Counted from the stretch's first letter, positions 1 through 9,844 are shown. The stretch: 64,000 nt of DNA from Halobacterium sp. CBA1132 (GCF_001485535.1 NZ_BCMZ01000001.1:1984001-2048000), one strand, 5' to 3'. Notes: generated from the sequence alone by a model not told the origin. Numbers and translations are program-made.

Positions 1-35
1 AGGCGTTTGGATTTTCCCGTTGATTTCTCCGGACG

Positions 36-125
36 GCTATATAGCGCTCGGTGAGACACACCCACAAACCGACGGCTACGCCCTTCTCACAGCAGTATAT
101 ATCACTCATATTATAGTTCATATAG
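36..125 (+). promoter_or_regulatory. pst operon promoter region with several TATA-like boxes
   Basis: The 147 bases before pstS hold no gene and are AT-rich compared with the rest. A perfect 10-bp palindrome centred on TATATA lies at 36-45 and may serve a gene left of the window. TATATAT at 96-102 and a pair of similar boxes at 107-116 (CATATTATAG) and 119-125 (CATATAG) follow. The 119-125 box is about 25 nt before the pstS ATG and would give a leaderless mRNA; the 96-102 box would start about 25 nt earlier. Two start sites depending on phosphate have been reported for a Halobacterium pst operon; applying this here is inference. Confidence 0.55.
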
Positions 126-147
126 CGGAACGTCTACCGTCCACGTG

Positions 148-1299
148 ATGGCGCAGGATTCGACGCGTCTGTCCGACCTCGTATCGCGGCGGAAATTCAT
201 CGCGACTGCCGGCGCAGCGGGCGTCGCAACGGTCGCCGGCTGTTCGAGCGGAGGCGACAGCGGAGGCGACACCAGCGAGCCGACCACTGCGGACACCGGA
301 AGCGACCAGGAGACCACCGCCGGCGAACAGTCCAACGAGATGGACACCAGCGTCCTGACCGGCGACGGCTCCTCGACGGTGTTCCCCATCACGAACACCG
401 GCGCGAGCTACTGGAACTCCAACCCCGAGGCCGGCGACGGCGACTACTGGCCGACCTCGTGGGCCGAGGAGTACGGCACCGACATGCGCCTCGCGGACTA
501 CTTCGCCAGCCAGTACGGCTACGAGCCGACCGGCGAGCGCTCGAACCCGCCGTTCCGCGTGAGCATCGCGCTCAGCCACTCCGGCACCGGCATCGAGGGC
601 GTCATGGAGGGTCGCGTCGACATCGGTGACTCCAGCGCGCCTGCCGCGGCCGAGCTCGCCGGCAGCGACCCCTCCGAAGAGACGCTGAACAACTTCACGG
701 ACCACGTCGTCGGCGTCGACGGCCAGCCCATCGTCGTCAGCAACGAAATCGCCGACGCCGGCGTCGAGAGCATCACCATCGAGGAGCTCCGGGCCATCTA
801 CCGCCAAGAGATTACGAACTGGTCGGAGCTCGGCGGCCCGGACCGCGACATCCTCGCGCTCGGCCGCGCCGAGGGCTCCGGGACCGACACCTCGTTCCGG
901 GCGAACGTCTTCGGCGACCCGAACGCCCCCATCAGTCCGGACCAGCGCTTCGGCCAGAACCAGCAGCTCCAGCAAGCGATTACGCAGGCCGACAACGCCA
1001 TCTCGTACATCGCGCTGGCGTTCGTCGAGCCCGACGGCGGGACGCCGCCCGTCGACCTCGTCATCGACGGCACGACGTACTCCTACGGCGAGAATCTCGG
1101 TTCCCAAGACTACCCGCTCTCCCGCGACCTCCACGCCTACACCTGGGAGGGGACCTCGCGGAAGGAAGCGGCGTTCATCAACTTCCTGCTGAGCGACTTC
1201 GGCCAGGAGACGTTCGTCCAGGCGAACAACTACTTCGCGCTCCCCGACGACCGGCTGCAGACCCAGCGCGAGAAGGTCGCGCCGTCGAACTACGAGTAA
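148..1299 (+). CDS. pstS: Phosphate-binding lipoprotein PstS
   Basis: Extracellular phosphate-binding protein (383 aa) that delivers phosphate to the PstCAB importer. The N-terminus has a twin-arginine signal (RRKF, Arg14-Arg15) and a lipobox ending at Cys32 (VAGC), so it should be exported folded and lipid-anchored. An acidic Ser/Gly/Thr linker follows. The binding-loop motifs of the PstS family are visible: GSSTVFP near residue 73, SGTGIEG near 148 and AEGSGTDTSFR near 240. A GTG at 145 just before the ATG is an alternative start. First gene of the pst operon; a 51-bp gap leads to pstC. Function is secure from motifs and context. Confidence 0.95.
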   Translation: MAQDSTRLSDLVSRRKFIATAGAAGVATVAGCSSGGDSGGDTSEPTTADTGSDQETTAGEQSNEMDTSVLTGDGSSTVFPITNTGASYWNSNPEAGDGDYWPTSWAEEYGTDMRLADYFASQYGYEPTGERSNPPFRVSIALSHSGTGIEGVMEGRVDIGDSSAPAAAELAGSDPSEETLNNFTDHVVGVDGQPIVVSNEIADAGVESITIEELRAIYRQEITNWSELGGPDRDILALGRAEGSGTDTSFRANVFGDPNAPISPDQRFGQNQQLQQAITQADNAISYIALAFVEPDGGTPPVDLVIDGTTYSYGENLGSQDYPLSRDLHAYTWEGTSRKEAAFINFLLSDFGQETFVQANNYFALPDDRLQTQREKVAPSNYE

Positions 1300-1350
1300 A
1301 CCCGGCTGCCGTGGCCGACTGCGGCCGCCTCGACACACGATTTATTCCAC

Positions 1351-2508
1351 ATGACTCAGTTACTCGGATGGACGCGGGAGCTGCCCACGCGGCTCCGCGC
1401 GTCCGTGATTCGGCGCGTCGAAGCGACCAGACAGTGGGCGTACAACTACCGGTCCAGAACGGCGGACGGCGCCATCGCGATGCACGCGCTCGTGTTCGGG
1501 TCCGTGCTCGCGACGTTTCTGTTGTTCTTCGCCGGCTCGGCGTGGACCGTCCTCCCCGTTCTCGCCTTCCTCGCCAGCATGGGCGTCGGCTGGTATCGCT
1601 ACCAGGCCGAGGCCGCGAAGGCGCTGACGTTCCTGACGACCGTCGCGACGGTGTCGATTCTGACGCTCATCGTCGCATTCCTCGTGATCGAGTCGCTGCC
1701 CATCGTCCGCGCCATGGGCGTGGACGTGTTCACGCAGGTCCGCAATCCGGCGATGGAAACCCCGAAACTCGGGCAGGGACTGTGGGGTCGAAACGATGTC
1801 TGGTCGCTCACGCCGATGATGGTCGGGACCGCAGTGACGACGGTCATCGCGACGCTCGTCGCCGCCCCCGTCGGCATCGCAGGCGCAGTGTTCGTCAGCG
1901 AAATCGCCCCCCGGCGCATCCGCGAAGTGGTCAAACCCGGCATCGAACTGATGGCCGGCATCCCCTCGATTACGTACGGGTTCATCGGCCTCACCATCGT
2001 CAACCAGTACTTCTACGCGAAGTTCCGCACGCCCACCATCGGGACGTACTTCGCGGCCGGCCTGATGATCGGCATCATGGCGCTCCCGACGGTCGTCACC
2101 GTCGCCGAGGACGCGCTCAACGCCGTCCCGGAGTCCATCAAGAGCGGCGCGCTCGCGATGGGGTCGACCCCGTGGCAGACCACCAAGAGCGTCACCATCC
2201 CCGCCGGGCTCTCCGGCGTCTCGGCGGGCGTCCTGCTCGGCGTCGGCCGCGCGATGGGCGAGACGATGGCCGCGACCGTGATGCTCTCGCACACGAAGGG
2301 GTTCCCGTCGCCGGTCTTCGACGTGTTCTCGAGCTACGGCGAGACGCTCACGACGGTTATCGCCTTCGAGGGCGGGAACGCCAGCGGCCTCCACATGAGC
2401 GCGCTGTTCGCGGGCGGCGTCGTGCTGTTCGTGATGGTGATGCTGCTCAGCGTCGGCTCCCAGTACGTCGAGTGGCGGATGCACCAGAAGCTCGGAGGTG
2501 AACGCTGA
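1351..2508 (+). CDS. pstC: Phosphate ABC transporter permease PstC
   Basis: Integral membrane permease (385 aa), one of the two channel-forming subunits of the high-affinity phosphate importer. About seven hydrophobic segments are seen, the first near residues 45-80. The C-terminal half carries the EAA loop that contacts PstB (SGALAMGSTPWQT, then VLLGVGRAMGET). The coding sequence ends in TGATG, so the last base of its stop codon is the first base of the pstA start codon, implying translational coupling. The N-terminal 40 residues are basic and cytoplasmic. Confidence 0.93.
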   Translation: MTQLLGWTRELPTRLRASVIRRVEATRQWAYNYRSRTADGAIAMHALVFGSVLATFLLFFAGSAWTVLPVLAFLASMGVGWYRYQAEAAKALTFLTTVATVSILTLIVAFLVIESLPIVRAMGVDVFTQVRNPAMETPKLGQGLWGRNDVWSLTPMMVGTAVTTVIATLVAAPVGIAGAVFVSEIAPRRIREVVKPGIELMAGIPSITYGFIGLTIVNQYFYAKFRTPTIGTYFAAGLMIGIMALPTVVTVAEDALNAVPESIKSGALAMGSTPWQTTKSVTIPAGLSGVSAGVLLGVGRAMGETMAATVMLSHTKGFPSPVFDVFSSYGETLTTVIAFEGGNASGLHMSALFAGGVVLFVMVMLLSVGSQYVEWRMHQKLGGER

Positions 2509-4115
2509 TGAGCAGCGTCACGCGCAACCGCCTCGTCGCCGGCGACTCGACGACCAGCGTTCTCGTTGCCCGCGGCGTCCTCGCCGTGTCCGCGCTGGCG
2601 TTTCTCGCGTCGTGGCTGGTCGTCTTCCAGTGGGTCGACGAGACCGCGCTCGTCGCCGGCGTCTCCGTTCTGAAGCTCCTCGGTGCCGCCCTCGTCGCAG
2701 CCGGCGTCGGCCTCACTGTCGTCGGTGTCGGCTCCCGACTCGAATACTTCGAGAGCACGCCGTCCGCGAGCGCCGGCCTCCCGGTCGGCTTCGTGTTCGG
2801 GGTGCTGTGGGCAATCCTCGGCGGCCTAATCGCCACGCGGCTGTTCGGGAACGCCGCCGCGGTGTGGCTCCCCGTCGCCGCCGTGTTCGGCGTCGCCGGC
2901 CTGCTCGCGTCGGTGCTCCCCCGCGAGGACGTCGGCTCCACCGTTCCGGTCGCCGCGATTCTCGCGCTGCTCGGCGGCTACGTCGCGGTCGGCGGTGTCA
3001 ACGCCGGGTGGACGTGGTCGCCGTCGTGGTCGTCGGCCGTGTTCCCCGGGAGCGAACTCGTGCCGCTGCTCGTCGTCTTCGGCGCGCTGTTGAGCGCGTG
3101 GAGCGCCGCGAAAGCCGGTGAGGGCTTCGGCGCGGAGGGCCGGCAGGCGGGCGCGTACTACCTCGTCGGCTCGGTCGTCTTCGCGATGCTCGGCGTGCTC
3201 GCGCTCCTGCTCGCGTTCATCGTCAAGAACGGCCTCGAAACCATGCTCACGGGGACGAGCCTCGTGGGCGGCCACCTCACGGTCCCGCTGCTCGGCTTCG
3301 ACGTGCCGTGGCCGGAGTTCCCGTTCCTGATGAACCAGACCGGCGGCCTCTTCGTCGAAGTGCCGGGCGTCCTCCCCGCCGTGATGGGGACGCTGTGGCT
3401 CGTGTTCGGCGCCGTCCTGTTCACCGTGCCGCTCGGCATCGGCGCCGCCGTCTTCCTCACCGAGTACGCCGAACGCGGCCGCTTCACGCAAGTCGTCGAA
3501 GTCGCCACCAACGGCCTCTGGAGCACCCCGAGCATCGTCTTCGGGCTGTTCGGACTGGCGTTCCTCGTCCCCCGCATCAGCGGCGGGAACTCCATCTTCG
3601 TCGGGCAACTCGTGCTCGGCTTCATGCTGCTGCCGCTCGTGCTCATCACGAGCCGCGAAGCCATCCTCGCGGTCCCCGACGAACACCGCGACGCCAGCGC
3701 CGCGCTCGGCGTGACGAAGTGGGAAACCATCCGCAGCGTCGTGCTCCCCGCCGCGATGCCCGGAACCATCACGGGCGTCATCCTCGGCGTCGGCCGCATC
3801 GCCGGCGAGACCGCGCCCCTGCTGTTGGTGTTCGGCGGGTCGCCGTACCCCAGCAGCTACCCGAACGTCCTCGGGAGCTTCCGGTTCAGCGCTCAGCCGC
3901 CGTTCGTCACCAACGACGCGCTGCTGTCCCCGGCGAGTGCGCTCCCCTACCAACTGTACTCGACGATTACGGCGGGCGTGTTCCCCAAGGAGATATTCAC
4001 GAACACCGAGTTCGGCTGGGGGACCGCGCTCGTTCTGCTGGGCGTCGTCGTCGGCCTCTACGCCGTCGGCGTCGCCAGCCGCCTCTACTTCCGGAGAAAG
4101 CTACACTATGAGTGA
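2508..4115 (+). CDS. pstA: Phosphate ABC transporter permease PstA with extra N-terminal membrane domain
   Basis: Second membrane subunit of the phosphate importer. At 535 aa it is nearly twice the usual length of about 280-300 aa. Residues from about 220 onward are a normal PstA with six membrane segments and the EAA loop ([12 protein letters not shown], then [12 protein letters not shown]). Residues 1-215 add about six further hydrophobic helices that belong to no domain I recognise. It overlaps pstC by one base and pstB by 8 bases. The extension may be a sensing or stabilising domain, which is inference only. Confidence 0.9.
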   Translation: MSSVTRNRLVAGDSTTSVLVARGVLAVSALAFLASWLVVFQWVDETALVAGVSVLKLLGAALVAAGVGLTVVGVGSRLEYFESTPSASAGLPVGFVFGVLWAILGGLIATRLFGNAAAVWLPVAAVFGVAGLLASVLPREDVGSTVPVAAILALLGGYVAVGGVNAGWTWSPSWSSAVFPGSELVPLLVVFGALLSAWSAAKAGEGFGAEGRQAGAYYLVGSVVFAMLGVLALLLAFIVKNGLETMLTGTSLVGGHLTVPLLGFDVPWPEFPFLMNQTGGLFVEVPGVLPAVMGTLWLVFGAVLFTVPLGIGAAVFLTEYAERGRFTQVVEVATNGLWSTPSIVFGLFGLAFLVPRISGGNSIFVGQLVLGFMLLPLVLITSREAILAVPDEHRDASAALGVTKWETIRSVVLPAAMPGTITGVILGVGRIAGETAPLLLVFGGSPYPSSYPNVLGSFRFSAQPPFVTNDALLSPASALPYQLYSTITAGVFPKEIFTNTEFGWGTALVLLGVVVGLYAVGVASRLYFRRKLHYE

Positions 4116-5013
4116 AACCGAAGCAGTCCACGAACCCAGCGAGCCAGCACAGCAACAGACGACCACCGGCGAGAGCGACGAACAGGTCCGCGACGCGTGG
4201 ACCGACTACGACTTCGCCGGCGACGCGAAACTCACAGTCGACGACCTCGACGTCTACTACGGCGACGAACAGGCCCTCCAGAGCGTCTCCCTCGACATCC
4301 CCGCCGAGAGCGTCACCGCGCTCATCGGTCCCTCCGGCTGCGGGAAGTCCACGTTCCTGCGGTGCCTGAACCGCATGAACGACCGCGTCGACAGCGCCCG
4401 CATCGACGGCTCCGTGAAACTCGACGGCGAGGAAATCTACACCGACGGCGTCAACCTCGTCGAACTCCGCAAGCGCGTCGGCATGGTGTTCCAAGAGCCC
4501 AACCCCTTCCCGAAGTCCATCCGGGATAACATCTCCTACGGCCCCCGCAAGCACGGCGACCTCGACACCGGTCTGCTCGCGCGACTGCTCGGCCACGACG
4601 ACCACCAACAGGAAGCCGATCTCGTCGAGCGCGCGCTCAAACGCGCGGCGCTGTGGGAGGAAGTCGAGGACCGCCTCGACGACAACGCGCTCGGCCTCTC
4701 GGGCGGCCAACAGCAGCGCCTCTGCATCGCGCGGTGTCTCGCCGTCGACCCCGACGTCATCCTGATGGACGAACCCGCTTCGGCCCTCGACCCAATCGCC
4801 ACCGCGAAAATCGAAGACCTCGTCGAGGAACTCGCCGAGGACTACACCGTCGTCGTCGTCACGCACAACATGCAACAGGCCGCCCGCATCAGCGACCAGA
4901 CCGCGGTCTTCCTCACGGGCGGGGAACTCGTGGAGTACGGCGACACCGACCAGATATTCGAGAACCCCGAGAGCCAGCGCGTCGAGGACTACATCACCGG
5001 AAAGTTCGGGTGA
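4108..5013 (+). CDS. pstB: Phosphate ABC transporter ATPase PstB
   Basis: Cytoplasmic ATPase (301 aa) that drives phosphate import. Walker A GPSGCGKS at residues 74-81, the Q-loop ([10 protein letters not shown]) at 126-135, the ABC signature LSGGQ at 197-201 and Walker B ILMDEP at 218-223 are all intact. A short acidic/His-rich insertion near 149-170 and a 40-residue polar N-terminus are extra to the bacterial core. The start is the ATG at 4108, overlapping the end of pstA (ATGAGTGA); an earlier in-frame start would lie inside pstA. phoU follows within a few bases. Confidence 0.95.
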   Translation: MSETEAVHEPSEPAQQQTTTGESDEQVRDAWTDYDFAGDAKLTVDDLDVYYGDEQALQSVSLDIPAESVTALIGPSGCGKSTFLRCLNRMNDRVDSARIDGSVKLDGEEIYTDGVNLVELRKRVGMVFQEPNPFPKSIRDNISYGPRKHGDLDTGLLARLLGHDDHQQEADLVERALKRAALWEEVEDRLDDNALGLSGGQQQRLCIARCLAVDPDVILMDEPASALDPIATAKIEDLVEELAEDYTVVVVTHNMQQAARISDQTAVFLTGGELVEYGDTDQIFENPESQRVEDYITGKFG

Positions 5014-5018
5014 TTCCC

Positions 5019-5693
5019 GTGCCACGCGAGGAGTTCCAGCAGTCCCTCGACGACCTCCGTGCCGGCGTCCGCGAGATGGGCGACCTCGTGTTGGGTCGCC
5101 TCGACGACAGCCTCGACGCCCTCGAACGAGGTGACGACGACCTCGCGCGCGCCGTCATCCAGGGTGACGACGAGGTCAACGAACGCTACCTCGCGCTGGA
5201 GAGCGAGTGCATCGACCTGTTCGCGCTCCAGCAGCCCGTCGCCGGCGACCTCCGGTTCGTCGCCGCGTCGTTCAAGATTCTCACCGACCTCGAACGCGTC
5301 GGCGACCTCGCGACGAACTTCGGCCGGTACGCGCTCGCCACCGACGACACCCGACTCGTCGACGTGGACGTCGTCGACGTCGGCCGGGACGCCCGCTCTC
5401 TCGTTTCGGACGCCCTCGACGCGTACGCCACCGAGGACGCCGACGCCTGCTACGACATCGCCGCCCGCGACGACGAGGTCGACGCGCTCTGTCAGGCCGC
5501 AAGCGAGCGCGTCGTCCGCGACCTCATCGAGCGCGAAGCCGGCGACGACCCCTGGCGGACCGAAGCGCTGATGGACGACGTCTCCCGGCTACTGTTGACG
5601 ATTCGCGACGTCGAACGCGTCGCCGACCACGCCGTCAACGTCGCGGCGCGCACGCTGTACGCCGTCGAGAGCGACCCGGAACTCGTCTACTGA
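5019..5693 (+). CDS. phoU: PhoU family phosphate signalling/transport regulator
   Basis: PhoU protein (224 aa) of two repeated three-helix bundles that links Pst transport to phosphate control. The family's acidic metal-binding patterns are seen in both halves (GDDEVNERYLALE near residues 48-60 and ARDDEVDALCQAA near 149-161, each followed by DLERVGDLATN or DVERVADHAVN). The chosen GTG at 5019 gives the usual PREEF-type start; a GTG at 5010, overlapping the pstB stop, would add three residues. Last gene of the pst operon, converging on secY with a 99-bp gap. Confidence 0.92.
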   Translation: MPREEFQQSLDDLRAGVREMGDLVLGRLDDSLDALERGDDDLARAVIQGDDEVNERYLALESECIDLFALQQPVAGDLRFVAASFKILTDLERVGDLATNFGRYALATDDTRLVDVDVVDVGRDARSLVSDALDAYATEDADACYDIAARDDEVDALCQAASERVVRDLIEREAGDDPWRTEALMDDVSRLLLTIRDVERVADHAVNVAARTLYAVESDPELVY

Positions 5694-5697
5694 CCGC

Positions 5698-5737
5698 GCT
5701 CTCGTTTTGGCTGTCGCTGGCCCGTAAACACAAAAAA
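5698..5737. terminator. Bidirectional terminator region between phoU and secY
   Basis: In the gap between the two convergent genes the plus strand has a short T-tract (CTCGTTTTGG, 5701-5710) just after phoU. The minus strand has a run of six T (AAAAAA at 5732-5737 on the plus strand), with more T just beyond, about 55 nt past the secY stop. T-rich tracts are the usual archaeal termination signal. No strong hairpin is seen. Confidence 0.5.
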
Positions 5738-5792
5738 TGGTCGTCGAAGTCGACGCGAGCGGTGGACCGCCCACCGAGTGTCCGGTGCGAAC

Positions 5793-7271
5793 TCAGTCGC
5801 CGCCGCCGAACATCTCCCGCATCATCGGGTGCATCTCCATCATCTGCTCTTCGGCAATCTCCTCGTAGAGCTTGTACGTGATAGAGATTGTCAGCAGCAG
5901 GCCCGTCCCGCTGATGTTCCCGATAGTTCCGAGCATGTTCGCCATCACCGCCAGCAGCCCGACGAGCGCGCCGCCGAGCACGGTGACCTGCGGGATGTAC
6001 CGCTCGAGGACCTTCTCGATGACCCCGAGGTTCTTCCGGAACCCGGGAATCTGCATCCCCGAGTTCTGAATCTGTTTCGCGGTGGCCTTCGGTCCCATAT
6101 CCGTCGTCTCCACCCAGAAGATGGCGAAGACGGCGCCGCCGACGATCATGAACGTCAGGTCGACACCGATGCGAATCATGATCTGCCACGGCTCGATGGT
6201 CGCCGGCGTACTGCCGAGCCACCACATCCAGCTCTCGCGGCTGTATATCGGCGAGAGGTAGTAGAATATCCCGCTGATAGCGGTGCCGCCATCGTTGTAG
6301 ACTCCGAGCCACGACGGAATGCCGACCGTCGAGTTCAGAATCTGCCCGATGAACTGGATGTTCGCCTGCAGCGCGCGAACGAGGATCATCGGCAGGACGC
6401 TCGCGTAGATGAGCTTCACGGGGAACCGACCGCGCGCGCCCTTCACGCGTGCGTGGCTCAACGGAATCTCGACGCGAACGCTCTCGGCGTACACGACGGT
6501 GACGTAGATGAGCAGCGTCGTGAACAATCCGAGGATGCCGCCCTGGATGAGCAGGTACGAGATCCCGTCCATCGAGAGTATCGGCGGGATGCCCGAGACG
6601 TTACCCAGCGCCAGCGAGATCCAGTTCGGGATGAGTCCCTGGTTCGGGAACTGTCCCTCCCAGAAGATCAGCCCGCCGACGAGGCTCTGGCTCACGCCCG
6701 CCACGATGAACAGGCCGATACCGGAGCCGACGCCCCACTTCGAGATGACCTCGTCCATGAACAGCAGGAGAATGCCACCGGTGGCAATCTGGGCGAACAA
6801 CAGCAGCTGCACGCCCAGCTCCCCGACGCCGAGCGACTGCGCGAGCGCCGCGCTAGGCTGGAGGAAGTTCCCGAAGAACACCATCGGGATGCCCGTCAGG
6901 AAGATCATCACGATCACCAGCATCTTCTGGAGACCCTGATAGATCGCCTGATCGCGGGGGTCGTTAGTGTCCAGACCCAGCAGGTTCGCGCCACCGAGCA
7001 GCTGCAAGACGATGCTCCCGGTGACGATGGGACCGATGCCGAGTTGCAGCACTGTACCCTGACCACCGGCGAGCAGGCTCCGGAACTGTCCGAAGAGGTC
7101 CTGGCTCGCGCCGGTGTCGAGCCCCCAGAGCGTGACGTTCGTCAGGAAGAAGTACAGGACGAGCACGCCGGCCGTCCAGTACATCTTCCGGCGGAACGGC
7201 ACGTGTCCTTCCGGACGCTGCACTGCGGGCATCCGCGTGAGGACCGGTGCGGCAGTCTCCTTCCATCCCAT
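5793..7271 (-). CDS. secY: Preprotein translocase subunit SecY
   Basis: Central pore subunit of the Sec translocon (492 aa, ten expected membrane helices). The N-terminus (GWKETAAPVLTRMPAV) and the first helix near residues 33-52 match archaeal SecY. The plug/second-helix region, the long periplasmic loop and the C-terminal cytoplasmic tail ending in Met-rich residues are present. It is the last gene of the ribosomal operon, 3 bp after L15. In many archaea adk follows secY; here the next gene is phoU on the other strand, so the operon ends here. Confidence 0.95.
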   Translation of the reverse strand: MGWKETAAPVLTRMPAVQRPEGHVPFRRKMYWTAGVLVLYFFLTNVTLWGLDTGASQDLFGQFRSLLAGGQGTVLQLGIGPIVTGSIVLQLLGGANLLGLDTNDPRDQAIYQGLQKMLVIVMIFLTGIPMVFFGNFLQPSAALAQSLGVGELGVQLLLFAQIATGGILLLFMDEVISKWGVGSGIGLFIVAGVSQSLVGGLIFWEGQFPNQGLIPNWISLALGNVSGIPPILSMDGISYLLIQGGILGLFTTLLIYVTVVYAESVRVEIPLSHARVKGARGRFPVKLIYASVLPMILVRALQANIQFIGQILNSTVGIPSWLGVYNDGGTAISGIFYYLSPIYSRESWMWWLGSTPATIEPWQIMIRIGVDLTFMIVGGAVFAIFWVETTDMGPKATAKQIQNSGMQIPGFRKNLGVIEKVLERYIPQVTVLGGALVGLLAVMANMLGTIGNISGTGLLLTISITYKLYEEIAEEQMMEMHPMMREMFGGGD

Positions 7272-7274
7272 GGG

Positions 7275-7736
7275 TTACTCCTCGCTGTCCTCGGTGCCGC
7301 GCTCGGAGACGACGGCGTCGCCGCCCTCGCTCTCGATGAGGTCGACGGCGCCCGCGGAGAACGCGTCCGCCGTCACTTCGAGCTGTTCGTGGACCTGTCC
7401 GCCACCGAGCACCTTCACCACGTCGGCCTCCCAGCCGTCCTCGGCGACGTCACGGGCGTCGATGCGGTAGCCGTACTCCGTCTCCTCGGCGACCCCATCT
7501 TCGGCGAACAACGCGATGTCCTCGTCGAGCTTCTGGACGGACACCTCGCGGACGTCGCGGTCGGTCTTCTCCGGGCGCTTGAAGCCGGACTTGCCGACGT
7601 CTTCGTAGTTGTGTTGCTCGTGCTTCTTGCGGCCCGCGCGACCGCGGCCACCGCGGTTACCGGCGCCGCGCCGGTTCTTGTGTGTGCCGCCGCCGTGCGT
7701 GCGGGAGCCGCGTTGTCGTCGTTTCTTGCTCGTCAT
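7275..7736 (-). CDS. rpl15: 50S ribosomal protein L15 (uL15)
   Basis: Large-subunit protein of 153 aa. The N-terminal 45 residues are the typical basic, Gly/Arg-rich extension that threads into 23S rRNA (SRTHGGGTHKNRRGAGNRGG), followed by an acidic globular domain with the KVLGGGQV motif. The start is the ATG at 7736, 2 bp after the L30 stop; longer in-frame readings run into the L30 gene. The C-terminus is unusually acidic, a halophilic trait. Lies between L30 and SecY as in other archaeal spc operons. Confidence 0.95.
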   Translation of the reverse strand: MTSKKRRQRGSRTHGGGTHKNRRGAGNRGGRGRAGRKKHEQHNYEDVGKSGFKRPEKTDRDVREVSVQKLDEDIALFAEDGVAEETEYGYRIDARDVAEDGWEADVVKVLGGGQVHEQLEVTADAFSAGAVDLIESEGGDAVVSERGTEDSEE

Positions 7737-7738
7737 GG

Positions 7739-8203
7739 TTAGTGCATGTCGGTGAGGAGGTCGTCGATCTCCTCGGTGGTGTGTTTGCCGAGCTGGCCGC
7801 CGTCGCTGACCGGCTTCTTGATGCCGTCGTGGCCGCCACGCGGCGGGTGCAGGCGCAGCGCGGGCGCCAGTCCGGACTCGCGGAGCGTCGTCTCCTCGTC
7901 GAGGAGCGCGCCCGCGAGGTCGTCGACGTCGTCGTAGTCGGTGTTCTCGGCGACCCACTCGTCGTCGACGTCCGCCGAACCCGTCTCGGGCTCGCCGCGG
8001 GCTTCGATGAGGTCCGCGAGCACGTCGCGGCTCGGTTCCCCGAACGCGACGAAGTCGTTGACCTTCGCGACCATCCCGTCGTAGGCGTCCGTCTCGGGGA
8101 CGAGCGCGCAGTGGTTGACGCTGTGGATGTTCAGCATCTCGAACGTGTCCACGACGTCCTCGCTGATGTTGACCTCGCCGCGCAGTTGGACGACTGCCTG
8201 CAT
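7739..8203 (-). CDS. rpl30: 50S ribosomal protein L30 (uL30)
   Basis: Large-subunit protein of 154 aa, the long archaeal/eukaryotic form. It opens with the L30 fold signature (AVVQLRGEVN, then LNIHSVNHCALVPET) and has the archaeal C-terminal extension with LHPPRGGHDG. The ATG at 8203 overlaps the stop codon of S5 by one base; a GTG just upstream would add one Met and is less likely. Sits between S5 and L15. Confidence 0.94.
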   Translation of the reverse strand: MQAVVQLRGEVNISEDVVDTFEMLNIHSVNHCALVPETDAYDGMVAKVNDFVAFGEPSRDVLADLIEARGEPETGSADVDDEWVAENTDYDDVDDLAGALLDEETTLRESGLAPALRLHPPRGGHDGIKKPVSDGGQLGKHTTEEIDDLLTDMH

Positions 8204-8841
8204 CACTCGATCACCTCACGCTGCTCGTGGGCGTGCTGGGGGACGCGGGCTTCCGCGGTCTTCCGGAGCGCGTTGAACGTCGCCTTCGCGAAGTTCACGG
8301 TCGTCCGGGTCTTCCCCGAGGAGCGCGTCCACACGTCCTCGATGCCTGCGAGCTCGAGGACGTGGCGCACGGTCTCGCCGCCCGCGAGGCCGAGGCCACG
8401 CGGCGCGGGAATCAGTTCGACCTCGACGCTCCCGGCCTGTCCGGTCGTCTTGAGCGCGACGGTGTGGGGGCGCCCACAGCCACACTCCCAAGACCCACAG
8501 CCGCGGGAGACGTCGATGATGTTCAGTTTCGCGACCTCGATCGCCTTCTGGATGGCGCCGCCGACCTGGTCGTCGCGGCCCTCCGCGTAGCCGACGTAGC
8601 CGTCGCGGTTACCGACGACGACCACGCAGCGGAACTTCACGCGTCGACCGGAGTCGGTCATGCGCTGGACCATGTTGATGTCCAGCACTTCGTCGTCGAG
8701 TCCCGGCAGCAGGTTGTCGACGATCTCCGGCTCCTTGAGCGGGAGTCCGCTGTCGAGGGCGTCGGACATCGAATCGATGTCGCCGTCCTTGACGAGGCGA
8801 CCCAGGCGTGTCTTCGGTTCCCAGGTGTCGTTGTAGCTCAT
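8203..8841 (-). CDS. rps5: 30S ribosomal protein S5 (uS5)
   Basis: Small-subunit protein of 212 aa involved in decoding accuracy. The dsRNA-binding-like N-terminal domain ([17 protein letters not shown]) and the C-terminal domain with the Gly-rich stretch ([14 protein letters not shown]) are clear. An archaeal Cys-rich segment ([12 protein letters not shown], residues about 117-128) could bind metal, as noted for archaeal S5. Overlaps L18 by 4 bases (ATGA) and L30 by one. Confidence 0.95.
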   Translation of the reverse strand: MSYNDTWEPKTRLGRLVKDGDIDSMSDALDSGLPLKEPEIVDNLLPGLDDEVLDINMVQRMTDSGRRVKFRCVVVVGNRDGYVGYAEGRDDQVGGAIQKAIEVAKLNIIDVSRGCGSWECGCGRPHTVALKTTGQAGSVEVELIPAPRGLGLAGGETVRHVLELAGIEDVWTRSSGKTRTTVNFAKATFNALRKTAEARVPQHAHEQREVIE

Positions 8842-9395
8842 TCGTTGTCCTCCAAGATGGCCTCCCGCACTTCGTCGAAGTGCTCGGGAAGCTCCGTTGC
8901 GTCGAACTCGCCGCCGTACAGCGGCTCGTCGAGAGACTCGGCGTACTCCGCGATGTGTTCGCCGCGCGTCCGCGACCAGTCCGCGAGGACCGAGTCGTTG
9001 TGCGGGACGTCGAGGCCGGCGTCGATCGCGCCCTCTTGGATTGCGAACACCTTCGAACCCGGCGTCGCGGTGTTGAGGCCGATGTCGAGGACGGCCTCGT
9101 CAGCGTCCGAGTCCTTTGCGCGAACTCCGGCGAGCAGCCCCGTCAGGTACGCTGCCGGCAGGTTCCCCGTGGGAGCCTCCCAGCCGTACTCGGCGAGGTC
9201 GCTGGAGTGTGCGCTCGCGATTGTTTCGTCGCCGTCGGGGCCGGTAACGACCAGCTGCGCCGTGACGTGCTTGTTGCTCTTCCGAGCAACGAGCCGAGGT
9301 TTCCCTGACTTCAGGAGGCGCAACCTCTGATGGTAGTCGGTCCGGACCTCGCGGCGGCGCCGCATCGGCACCTTATATCGTGGTCCTGTCGCCAT
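8838..9395 (-). CDS. rpl18: 50S ribosomal protein L18 (uL18)
   Basis: 5S rRNA-binding protein of 185 aa. It shows the archaeal L18 N-terminus ([18 protein letters not shown]) and the motif [20 protein letters not shown]. The C-terminal half has a long acidic extension (ending EAILEDNE) that enlarges the 5S RNP contact in archaea. The start shares one base with the L19e stop, and the end overlaps the S5 start by four bases. Confidence 0.95.
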   Translation of the reverse strand: MATGPRYKVPMRRRREVRTDYHQRLRLLKSGKPRLVARKSNKHVTAQLVVTGPDGDETIASAHSSDLAEYGWEAPTGNLPAAYLTGLLAGVRAKDSDADEAVLDIGLNTATPGSKVFAIQEGAIDAGLDVPHNDSVLADWSRTRGEHIAEYAESLDEPLYGGEFDATELPEHFDEVREAILEDNE

Positions 9396-9844
9396 TAGCT
9401 ATCACCGTAGTGTTCTTCGACGTAGTTCTGGAGGCGTCGGACACTGTCGAACTCGCCACCGTTGGCCATGTTGTACAGTTTCCGGTACTGACTCTGGGTG
9501 ATGGACCCTTCGTCACGGAGTTCCCGGAGCGTCCGCCGCTGCGCGCGAATCCGACCCATGTACGACTCCTTGTCGTTCTGCCGAGCGCCCGACTTCCCCT
9601 TGCGGGAACCGGGGCCCTTCTGGTGGCCGTAGGCCTTCTTCTCGTCGCGCTCTCGTGCGCGACCGCGCGAATTTCCGCTCTTTTCCTCTGCCGCAATCGT
9701 CCCTTCGTCGACGAGCTCGCGGATGTCCTCGCGGGTAATCGCGTCCGCGATTTCCGCCTGCGCTTCGGGGTCGAACCAGACGCGGTTCTTCCCGACGTCG
9801 AGGACGTCGGCCGCGAGCCGCTTCTGTGCGCTCAGGTCGCTCAT
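9395..9844 (-). CDS. rpl19e: 50S ribosomal protein L19e (eL19)
   Basis: Archaeal/eukaryotic-specific large-subunit protein of 149 aa. It starts [20 protein letters not shown], the family's signature, followed by a helix-turn-helix, a basic linker ([19 protein letters not shown]) and a long C-terminal helix ending EEHYGDS that reaches toward the small subunit. Overlaps L32e by four bases and L18 by one. Its presence marks the operon as archaeal. Confidence 0.95.
   Translation of the reverse strand: MSDLSAQKRLAADVLDVGKNRVWFDPEAQAEIADAITREDIRELVDEGTIAAEEKSGNSRGRARERDEKKAYGHQKGPGSRKGKSGARQNDKESYMGRIRAQRRTLRELRDEGSITQSQYRKLYNMANGGEFDSVRRLQNYVEEHYGDS

Noticed and set aside
118-1338. 406-aa open frame on the minus strand opposite pstS
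   Set aside because: It is the Arg/Val/Gly-rich shadow of a high-GC gene. PstS in the opposite frame has a signal, lipobox and family motifs.
5778-7742. 654-aa plus-strand open frame across secY and L15
   Set aside because: It is an antisense shadow crossing two well-defined genes, with amino acid composition unlike a real protein.
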